Of a DNA stretch of 7,151 bases, positions 1-7,151 are shown piece by piece. Made by a program: the position numbers and the translations under genes. Origin of the DNA: Candidatus Omnitrophota bacterium (lineage in GTDB: Bacteria; Omnitrophota; Koll11; Aquiviventales; Aquiviventaceae); NCBI GenBank assembly GCA_023247285.1, contig JAHFGU010000078.1:1-7151 (forward strand), read 5' to 3'. The notes below the pieces were generated by a model. It was not told where the DNA came from. It ran no database searches and was given only the letters and a program-made list of their open reading frames with translations. How positions within the stretch are numbered: position 1 is the first letter of the stretch; every line of letters begins with the position of its first letter.

Positions 1-1
1 G

Positions 2-1303
2 CTGCCCTGGAAGATGGTCGACGGCGTCAAGGAGTTTCACCTGGTGGTCGAGGAGATCGAGTGGGAGATTGCGCCAGGCATGAAGATCAAGGCGTGGGGC
101 TACAACGGCCGGACGCCCGGTCCCACGATTGAGGCGGTGGAAGGAGATCGCGTCCGCATCCTGGTGACCAACAAGCTACCGGAGATGACGGCTGTGCACT
201 GGCACGGGATCCTCTTGCCGAGTGGGATGGATGGGGTCGCCGGCTTAACCCAACCAGGCATCCTCCCGGGAGAAACATTCGCCTACGAATTCACCCTGCA
301 CCAGCATGGCACCCAGATGTACCACTCCCATGGCGATGAGATGACGCAGATGGGGATGGGCACGATGGGCTTCTTCATCATCCATCCCAAGAAGCCTGAG
401 CATCACATTGACCGCGATTACGCGATCTTCCTCAACGAGTGGTTCGTGGAGCCTGGGACCGCGACGCCGAATGTCAACGTCATGACGGACTTCAACATCT
501 TTACCTTCAACAGCCGTGCCTTTCCTGGCACCGCCCCCTTGGTGGCCAAGACCGGGGACCGGGTACGCATTCGGATCGCGAACGTGGGCCAGGAATCGCA
601 CCCCATCCACCTGCACGGCCACAACTTTAAGATCGTCGCCACCGACGGCGGGGACATCCCCGAATCAGCCCAGTGGCCGGAGACCACCGTGTCCGTCTTT
701 CCGGGGCAGACCCGTGACATCGAATTCATCGCCAATCCCGGCGATTGGGCTTTGCACTGCCATCGCCGCCACCACCCAATGAACGCGATGGGACATGAGA
801 TTCCCAATGTTCTCGGGGTCAGTCAGGAGGGGGTGGAAGAGAAGATCCAGGCGCTTGTGCCCGGCTATATGGCGATGGGAGAAAGCGGGATGGCGGAGCA
901 CGCCGAGCATGCTCAGCACATGCCAGGGCCATCCAACACGCTGCCGATGATGGGTGGCGAAGGACCATTTGGCAATGTGGGCATGGGGGGCATGTTCACC
1001 ATCCTCAAGGTGCGCGATGACCTCAAAGAAGGCGAAGACCCCGGCTGGTACCCCAACCCACCTGGAACGGTAGCCTCTCGGGTCGGTGGTCCTGCCGAGT
1101 CCAAAGTAAGTGGGCCAATGGTCTACGTCTGTCCCATGCACCCGGCGGTTCGTCAGTCACAGCCAGGCTCGTGTCCGAAGTGCGGAATGACATTGAAACC
1201 TCAAAAGCCAGAAGCCATGGAAGAAGGAGGTGGCAATCAGCAATCTGAATCAGGAGATGCCATAGGATCACAGGAGCACCACGAGGGGATGTCTCATCAC
1301 TAG
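2..1303 (+). CDS. Two-domain multicopper oxidase with C-terminal heavy-metal-binding domain (5' partial)
   Basis: Periplasmic or exported multicopper oxidase, probably a cuprous-ion, metal or phenol oxidase that reduces O2 to water. Numbering from the Met at base 14, all ligand motifs are present: HWHG (62-65), HSHG (104-107), HPIHLHGH (196-203) and HCHRRHHPMNAM (248-259). These give type 1 copper ligands H196, C249, H254 and M259, and eight His for the trinuclear cluster. Only about 90 residues separate the second and third motifs, so this is a two-cupredoxin-domain enzyme, not a three-domain laccase. A Met/His-rich stretch (about 285-330) follows. Then comes a YVCPMHP...SCPKCGM module (371-392), the heavy-metal-binding domain seen in copper ATPases and efflux adaptors, and a His-rich tail ending MSHH. 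The frame is open to the window edge and no ribosome site precedes base 14, so the N-terminus and export signal probably lie upstream. The substrate cannot be read from sequence. Confidence 0.9.
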   Translation: MPWKMVDGVKEFHLVVEEIEWEIAPGMKIKAWGYNGRTPGPTIEAVEGDRVRILVTNKLPEMTAVHWHGILLPSGMDGVAGLTQPGILPGETFAYEFTLHQHGTQMYHSHGDEMTQMGMGTMGFFIIHPKKPEHHIDRDYAIFLNEWFVEPGTATPNVNVMTDFNIFTFNSRAFPGTAPLVAKTGDRVRIRIANVGQESHPIHLHGHNFKIVATDGGDIPESAQWPETTVSVFPGQTRDIEFIANPGDWALHCHRRHHPMNAMGHEIPNVLGVSQEGVEEKIQALVPGYMAMGESGMAEHAEHAQHMPGPSNTLPMMGGEGPFGNVGMGGMFTILKVRDDLKEGEDPGWYPNPPGTVASRVGGPAESKVSGPMVYVCPMHPAVRQSQPGSCPKCGMTLKPQKPEAMEEGGGNQQSESGDAIGSQEHHEGMSHH

Positions 1304-1333
1304 GCCAGGGTGGCCTGACAGGAGGAATGGGAG

Positions 1334-1714
1334 ATGAAGCACGTAATGAAGGGGATGGTGGCAGCGCTACTGCTCGTGAGTCCGGTGTCTGCGTGGGCCC
1401 ATGAGGGACATGAGCACGGCAAGGGCGTGCAAGAGATCACTATTAAAGGGGAGCTGGTGGATTCGCTGTGTTATGTCGCCATGGCGGCCAAGGGTGCCGG
1501 GCATAAACAGTGCGCGATCGACTGCGCGAAAGCGGGCATTCCGATCAGTATTCTGGAAGACGGGACCGGCAAGCTCTACACCGTGCTGCCCAAAGAAGAC
1601 AAGACCGGCTATCCCGAGAACGTCATCAGCAAGATGGGTGAAACGGTCACCCTCAAAGGCGATCTGTATGAGAATGGCGGCCAACGCTACGTGACCGTCG
1701 AATCGGTGGAGTAA
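1334..1714 (+). CDS. Small exported His-rich protein with conserved cysteines, function unknown
   Basis: A 126-residue protein with a clear Sec signal peptide: basic MKHVMK, hydrophobic core 8-19, and a probable cleavage after AWA (residue 22). The mature protein starts HEGHEHGKG, a likely metal-binding His cluster. The rest looks like a compact beta-rich domain with Cys46 (DSLCY), Cys60 and Cys64 (QCAIDCAKAG). It continues with a GKLYTVLP strand and a C-terminal strand pair (ETVTLKGDLYENGGQRYVTV) that suggests a small OB-like barrel. I do not recognise a named family. The start is well supported: AGGAGG at 1320-1325 sits 8 bases before the ATG, and the ATG at 1327 is out of frame. It lies 30 bases after the oxidase and 5 before the DUF2231 gene, so it is probably in the same operon. 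A role in periplasmic copper or heavy-metal handling is inferred from the His cluster and context only. Confidence 0.82.
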   Translation: MKHVMKGMVAALLLVSPVSAWAHEGHEHGKGVQEITIKGELVDSLCYVAMAAKGAGHKQCAIDCAKAGIPISILEDGTGKLYTVLPKEDKTGYPENVISKMGETVTLKGDLYENGGQRYVTVESVE

Positions 1715-1719
1715 CAACC

Positions 1720-2190
1720 ATGTTGCCGGGAGCGCAGCATCTGCAGAATCTCCATCCGCCGGTTATTCACTTTCCCCTGGCGTTTCTGATGGGTGCTGCG
1801 CTCTTGTACATGGCGGCGTGGCTGTTGAAACGCGATAGCTTCGCGCATTCGGCGTTTGTGGTACTGGTCCTGGGCGCACTGTCCCTGGCGGTTGCCGTGG
1901 CGACCGGCCTCTACGCCGAGCAGGGTGTGATGCTGTCCCTCTCGGTGCGTGAGCATCTGCTCCAGCCGCACAAAACCGCCATGCTGGCGACTCTCGCGAT
2001 CGGCACGATGCTGACCGTCTGGGCGGTGGGCGCTCGGCCCTTCCCCAAGAAATGGAGGCGGCTGTTTCTGTTCCTATTGCTCGTGATGATCGGCGTGATG
2101 ACGGTGGGAGCCGACTTCGGCGGCCGGATGGTGTATGACTACAACGCTGGCGGCACAGCGTGCCACCAGCCGATCCAGTTTACGAAATAA
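1720..2190 (+). CDS. DUF2231-type four-helix inner-membrane protein
   Basis: A 156-residue integral membrane protein. The N-terminal LHPPVIHFPLAFL (residues 11-23) and the late GADFGGRMVYDY (130-141) match the DUF2231 pattern as I remember it, in which an HP..HFP motif opens helix 1 and a GG..VY motif follows helix 4. Predicted helices are about 15-35, 44-65, 86-104 and 113-131. His12, His17, His79 and His84 lie near membrane edges and could bind heme or metal, but this is speculation. The sequence ends in a short tail with Cys148-His149. GGTGGAG at 1705-1711, overlapping the end of the previous gene, is a reasonable ribosome site for the ATG. The gene is only 5 bases after the exported His-rich protein, so it is probably translated from the same mRNA. 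DUF2231 proteins have no firmly known function. Here a redox or metal-linked membrane partner of the oxidase is plausible. Confidence 0.85.
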   Translation: MLPGAQHLQNLHPPVIHFPLAFLMGAALLYMAAWLLKRDSFAHSAFVVLVLGALSLAVAVATGLYAEQGVMLSLSVREHLLQPHKTAMLATLAIGTMLTVWAVGARPFPKKWRRLFLFLLLVMIGVMTVGADFGGRMVYDYNAGGTACHQPIQFTK

Positions 2191-2202
2191 ACAACGAGCG
2201 CT

Positions 2203-2223
2203 TATGCGCATGACATGCGCATA
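2203..2223. repeat. Perfect inverted repeat made of two ATGCGCAT palindromes
   Basis: Arms TATGCGCAT (2203-2211) and ATGCGCATA (2215-2223) are perfect reverse complements around a GAC centre. Each arm also contains the self-palindrome ATGCGCAT (2204-2211 and 2215-2222), with centres 11 bp apart, about one helical turn. The element starts 13 bases after the DUF2231 stop and ends 20 bases before the -35 hexamer of the rimP promoter. In RNA it would form a 9-bp hairpin, but no T-run follows, so it is not a classical terminator. It could be an operator for a dimeric regulator, a weak transcript-end hairpin for the copper operon, or both. Confidence 0.6.
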
Positions 2224-2242
2224 GAATCCGTCCACAAACTGC

Positions 2243-2271
2243 TTGACAACCCCACCTCCTCGTAGTACGTT
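2243..2271 (+). promoter_or_regulatory. Putative sigma-70 promoter of the rimP-nusA-infB operon
   Basis: A perfect -35 hexamer TTGACA (2243-2248) is followed after 17 bases by TACGTT (2266-2271). This keeps the T, A and final T most conserved in TATAAT. Transcription would start near 2278-2280, giving a leader of about 50 bases before rimP that contains the terminator hairpin at 2295-2320. The location, in the only sizeable gap between the two gene blocks, fits. The weak -10 lowers certainty. Confidence 0.6.
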
Positions 2272-2294
2272 ACACCTCAGCTTAGACGGCAGAC

Positions 2295-2320
2295 AAAAGT
2301 GGGCGAACCCCACTTTTTTT
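2295..2320 (+). terminator. Rho-independent terminator/attenuator in the rimP leader
   Basis: AAAAGTGGG (2295-2303) pairs perfectly with CCCACTTTT (2309-2317) around a CGAAC loop, and the T-run continues to 2320. This is a textbook intrinsic terminator shape. It lies downstream of the candidate promoter and 10 bases before the rimP ATG, so it would cut transcription of the following operon rather than end the upstream one. Terminator-like hairpins directly before rimP are known in other bacteria (the rimP leader of Gammaproteobacteria is a described attenuator motif). That this one acts the same way is inferred from position. It could also stop read-through from the copper operon. Confidence 0.75.
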
Positions 2321-2330
2321 ATTCCCTGGG

Positions 2331-2795
2331 ATGGCGATGGAGGCCGAACGCGCGGCCCAGATTCGGGCGCTGGTCGAGCCGCTGCTGGCCGAGCGGGAGC
2401 TCGAGTTGATTGAGCTCACAGTCGTGCCGCACGGGCGCCGGCACCTTGTCCGCCTCCTCGTAGACACGGTCGGCGGCGTCACGCTGCAGGAGTGCGCCCG
2501 CGTCAACGAGCGCATCGGCGCGCTGCTCGAGTCCACGGACCTCATCGAGGGCAGCTACACGGTCGAAGTTTCGTCGCCCGGGTTGGACCGCCCGCTGGCG
2601 ACCAAGCGGGATTTTGAGCGGGCCATCGGCGAGGAGGTCGTGCTGGAGGCGCAGGGCGCGGACGGCAAGGTGCGGCCGGTCGAGGGAATGGTCCTCGCGG
2701 TGCAGGAGCAGGCGGTGGTGCTCCAGCAGCCGGCGGGCAACACGGCCATCCCGTTTTCCGCCATCCGCTCGGCGCGCAAGTCCATCCGGTGGTGA
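2331..2795 (+). CDS. rimP: Ribosome maturation factor RimP
   Basis: Cytoplasmic factor needed for maturation of the 30S ribosomal subunit. The 154-residue length is usual for the family. The N-terminal alpha/beta domain covers about 1-88 and ends in the family signature VEVSSPGLDRPL (78-89). The C-terminal SH3-like barrel runs from about 90 to 152, with the typical IPFSAIRSARKSI end. An in-frame stop at 2283 limits upstream starts, and the ATGs at 2331 and 2337 are both possible. Neither has a strong Shine-Dalgarno, because the terminator T-run occupies most of the space where one would lie, and only GGG at 2328-2330 is nearby. The gene opens the conserved rimP-nusA-infB operon, with nusA starting 9 bases after its stop. 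Confidence 0.95.
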   Translation: MAMEAERAAQIRALVEPLLAERELELIELTVVPHGRRHLVRLLVDTVGGVTLQECARVNERIGALLESTDLIEGSYTVEVSSPGLDRPLATKRDFERAIGEEVVLEAQGADGKVRPVEGMVLAVQEQAVVLQQPAGNTAIPFSAIRSARKSIRW

Positions 2796-2804
2796 CGGTG
2801 GGCC

Positions 2805-4106
2805 ATGAACGGAGAGTTGCTGCAAATTCTGAGCGCCATTGAGCGCGACAAAGGCATCAGCCGCGAGATCCTGATCGAGGCGATCGAGGCGGCGGTGGCC
2901 GGCGCGGCCAAGAAGAGCGAAGGCGCGAGCGAGGAAACCGCCGCCACCGCGACGCTGGACCGCAAGAGCGGCCGCATCGTGGCCGTCGTCGACGGCAAAG
3001 AGGTGGATTCCGCCCGGCTGACGCGCATCGCCGCGCAAACCGCCAAGCAGGTCATCATCCAGAAGATCCGCGAGGCGGAGCGCGACGTCATCTTCACCGA
3101 GTTCCAGGGCCGGGTGGGCGACATCGTCACCGGCTCGGTGCACCGCTTCGAGCGCGGCGACATCATCATCGAGCTAGGGCGCGCCGAGGCGGTCCTGCCG
3201 AAGTCCGAGCGCATCCCCCACGAGGAGTACCACCAGGGCGACATGGTGCAGGGCTACGTGCTCGATGTGCGCAAGAGCGCCAAGGGCCCGTCCATCGTCC
3301 TCTCGCGCACGCACGAGGGCTTCATCCGCGGCCTCTTCATGCTCGAAGTGCCGGAGATCGCCGAAGGCATCGTCGAGATCAAGGGCATCGCCCGCGAGGC
3401 CGGGGACCGCACGAAGATCGCGGTGTCGTCCAAGGACGAGAAGGTGGATTGCGTGGGGGCCTGTGTCGGCATGCGGGGCACGCGCGTGAAGAACATCGTG
3501 CGCGAGCTCCACGGCGAGAAGGTGGACATCATCCGCTGGCACGACGACATCAAGGAGTTCATCGGCGCTGCCCTCTCGCCGGCCAAGATCGCCGACATCG
3601 AGCTGCAGGCCGAGGCCAAGCAGGCGCTGGTCATCGTGGATGACGACCAGCTCTCCCTGGCCATCGGCAAGAAGGGGCAGAACGTGCGGTTGGCGTCCAA
3701 GCTGACCGGCTGGCAGCTTGAGATCAAGAGCAAAGCGCAGCTGGCCTCCGTCGAGGTCCGCAGCCTGCCCGGCGTCGGGCCGGCGATGGAGAAGCGGCTG
3801 CAAGAGGCCGGCATCAAGACCGTGCAGGACCTGGCGGCCCTGACGCTGGAGCAGCTCCTCGCCGTCGAGGGCATCGGCGAGAAGACGGCGCAAAAGCTGC
3901 TCGCGGCGGCGCAGGAAGCGGCGGCGCAGCAGCCTGCGCAGCCGCCGGCAGCCGCAGCGGCCGAGGCGCCGCCCGAAGGCTCCCCCGCTCCATCCGTCGA
4001 CACAGGGGCCGAGCCGGGATCGATCAGCGCGGCTGCGCCGGAAGCGCCGGAGCCCCGGGACGAGCCGTCCGTCGGCCCAGCAGAGCCCCAAGCCCCTCAG
4101 GAGTGA
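2805..4106 (+). CDS. nusA: Transcription termination/antitermination factor NusA, shortened N-terminal domain
   Basis: Binds RNA polymerase near the RNA exit channel and modulates pausing, termination and antitermination. Domains in order over 433 residues: N-terminal polymerase-binding domain (about 1-100, with RIAAQTAKQVI at 74-84), S1 (about 102-168), KH1 (about 172-250, VDCVGACVGMRG at 214-225), KH2 (about 272-308, AIGKKGQNVRLASKL at 286-300), and one helix-hairpin-helix domain (318-372, with LPGVGP and VEGIGEKTAQ). A 60-residue Ala/Pro/Glu-rich tail is probably disordered. In E. coli NusA, recalled from memory, about 49 residues separate DRKSG from the RITTQTAKQ segment. Here only 17 do (57-73), so roughly 32 residues of the N-terminal globular part are missing without a frameshift. 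GGTGGG (2797-2802) is close to the ATG, and the start matches family N-termini (MNGELL). Confidence 0.96.
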   Translation: MNGELLQILSAIERDKGISREILIEAIEAAVAGAAKKSEGASEETAATATLDRKSGRIVAVVDGKEVDSARLTRIAAQTAKQVIIQKIREAERDVIFTEFQGRVGDIVTGSVHRFERGDIIIELGRAEAVLPKSERIPHEEYHQGDMVQGYVLDVRKSAKGPSIVLSRTHEGFIRGLFMLEVPEIAEGIVEIKGIAREAGDRTKIAVSSKDEKVDCVGACVGMRGTRVKNIVRELHGEKVDIIRWHDDIKEFIGAALSPAKIADIELQAEAKQALVIVDDDQLSLAIGKKGQNVRLASKLTGWQLEIKSKAQLASVEVRSLPGVGPAMEKRLQEAGIKTVQDLAALTLEQLLAVEGIGEKTAQKLLAAAQEAAAQQPAQPPAAAAAEAPPEGSPAPSVDTGAEPGSISAAAPEAPEPRDEPSVGPAEPQAPQE

Positions 4107-4113
4107 CGAGCGC

Positions 4114-6396
<2,283 letters not shown>

Positions 6397-6399
<3 letters not shown>

Positions 6400-6481
6400 G
6401 ACATGAGACAGGAGACAAGTGAAGACCACATCCATCCCCTGTCTCCCGTCCCCCGTCCCCTGTCTCCTGTCTGATGTCTGA
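6397..6481. repeat. Heptamer-based inverted repeat spanning the infB stop and trpS start
   Basis: Bases 6440-6481 are six consecutive 7-base units: TGTCTCC, CGTCCCC twice, TGTCTCC, then TGTCTGA twice. On the opposite strand, bases 6397-6417 read as three units of the same kind (TGTCTCC, then TGTCTCA twice). The outer arms 6397-6417 and 6461-6481 are inverted repeats matching at 19 of 21 positions, with a 43-base loop. The element begins on the TGA of infB and covers the ATG and the next codons of trpS (Met, Ser and two bases of Asp). It may be a low-complexity insert, a small repeat family dispersed in the genome, an mRNA hairpin between the genes, or part of a transcription stop. No T-run follows the stem, so it is not a standard terminator. 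Confidence 0.8.
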
Positions 6482-7151
6482 CCGGCAGCGGGTCCTCAGC
6501 GGCATGCGGCCCACCGGCCAGCTCCACCTCGGCCACCTCGTCGGCGCCCTCACGAACTGGAAGGCCCTCCAAGAGACGTACGAATGCTTCTTCATGGTCG
6601 CGGACTACCACGCGCTCATGAGCGAGTACGAGCATCCGGAGCGCATCCGCGACTGGTCGGTCGATAACGTCATCGACTGGCTCGCTGCCGGCATCGATCC
6701 GGCGCGCAGCGTGATCTTCCGCCAGTCCGACGTGCCGGAGCACCTGGAGCTCTTCACCATGCTCGCGATCATCACGCCGCTGGGCTGGGTCGAGCGGGTG
6801 CCGACATACAAGGAGCAGCTGCGCGAGGTCGAGGGGCGCGATCTAGCCACCTACGGATTTTTGGGGTATCCTGTCCTGCAAGCCGCCGACATTTTGCTCT
6901 ACCGGGCGCACGCCGTGCCCGTCGGCGAGGACCAGCTGCCGCACCTGGAGCTGACGCGGGAGATCGTGCGGCGGCTGCAGTTCCTGGTGAAACGCGAGCT
7001 GTTTCCGGAGCCGAAGGCGCTGCTGACCGAGGCCCCGAAGCTGCTGGGCACGGACGGCCGCAAGATGTCCAAGAGCTACGGCAACACGCTCAACCTTTCC
7101 GAGTCGCCGGAGCAGATCCGCGCGATCGCGCAGAAGATGTTCACCGACCCC
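6474..7151 (+). CDS. trpS: Tryptophanyl-tRNA synthetase (3' partial)
   Basis: Class I aminoacyl-tRNA synthetase that charges tRNA-Trp. The 226 residues present run to the window edge without a stop. The Rossmann-fold start RVLSGMRPTGQLHLGH (6-21) contains the HIGH motif as HLGH (18-21). The GEDQLPHLELTREI segment (151-164) is typical of bacterial TrpRS, and the second signature is KMSKSYGN (197-204). A full TrpRS is usually about 330 residues, so roughly the C-terminal third lies beyond the window. The ATG at 6474 is the only usable start between an in-frame TGA at 6420 and the core strand, since the next Met (6504) would cut off the first beta strand. No Shine-Dalgarno precedes it, because the upstream 30 bases are pyrimidine-rich heptamer repeats. 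It occupies the place after infB where rbfA is usually found. Confidence 0.95.
   Translation, partial: MSDRQRVLSGMRPTGQLHLGHLVGALTNWKALQETYECFFMVADYHALMSEYEHPERIRDWSVDNVIDWLAAGIDPARSVIFRQSDVPEHLELFTMLAIITPLGWVERVPTYKEQLREVEGRDLATYGFLGYPVLQAADILLYRAHAVPVGEDQLPHLELTREIVRRLQFLVKRELFPEPKALLTEAPKLLGTDGRKMSKSYGNTLNLSESPEQIRAIAQKMFTDP

Noticed and set aside
14..40. ATG at base 14 as the true start of the multicopper oxidase
   Set aside because: The frame is open to the window edge, no Shine-Dalgarno precedes it, and no signal peptide follows although the enzyme type is usually exported. An upstream start is more likely.
1302..1316. Small inverted repeat AGGCC/GGCCT around AGGGT at the oxidase stop codon
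   Set aside because: Only 5 bp of stem, no T-run, and it sits in a 30-base intercistronic gap. It is too short to call a terminator and is likely to arise by chance in GC-rich DNA.
2248..2313. Direct repeat AACCCCAC at 2248-2255 and 2306-2313, considered as a possible antiterminator partner
   Set aside because: The first copy lies upstream of the expected transcript start, so it would not be in the leader RNA from that promoter. An 8-base match is weak.

Overview
This 7.15 kb window is bacterial and gene-dense, with every gene on the + strand. It holds two unrelated blocks. Positions 1-2190 look like the 3' part of a copper/heavy-metal envelope operon. It contains a 5'-truncated two-domain multicopper oxidase with a C-terminal heavy-metal-binding domain, a small exported protein with a His-rich mature N-terminus and conserved cysteines, and a four-helix membrane protein of the DUF2231 type. 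The three genes are 30 and 5 bases apart, and the second and third have good Shine-Dalgarno sequences, so they are probably co-transcribed from a promoter upstream of the window.

Positions 2191-2330 are the control region between the blocks. They contain a pair of ATGCGCAT palindromes one helical turn apart, a sigma-70-like promoter (TTGACA at 2243), and a Rho-independent terminator hairpin (2295-2320) only about 10 bases before the rimP start. This arrangement suggests attenuation of the operon that follows.

Positions 2331-6399 are the conserved transcription/translation operon rimP-nusA-infB: 30S maturation factor, transcription elongation/termination factor and translation initiation factor IF-2. 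Their spacers are 9 and 7 bases. The usual next gene, rbfA, is not there. Instead, after 74 bases, comes a tryptophanyl-tRNA synthetase gene (trpS, 6474 to the window end). The infB-trpS junction is the oddest part of the window. It is built from 7-base repeat units arranged as an inverted repeat, and these units supply both the infB stop codon and the trpS start codon.

The organism is a high-GC bacterium, probably known only from environmental sequence. From memory of family sequences, the NusA KH1 sequence (VDCVGACVGMRG) and its shortened N-terminal domain resemble PVC-group/Omnitrophota proteins. The copper genes look more like those of Nitrospirota/NC10-type or proteobacterial metal-resistance clusters. 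The first block appears less GC-extreme than the second, so it may have been acquired horizontally. The taxonomic placement is a low-confidence inference. No tRNA, rRNA, CRISPR or transposase was seen.
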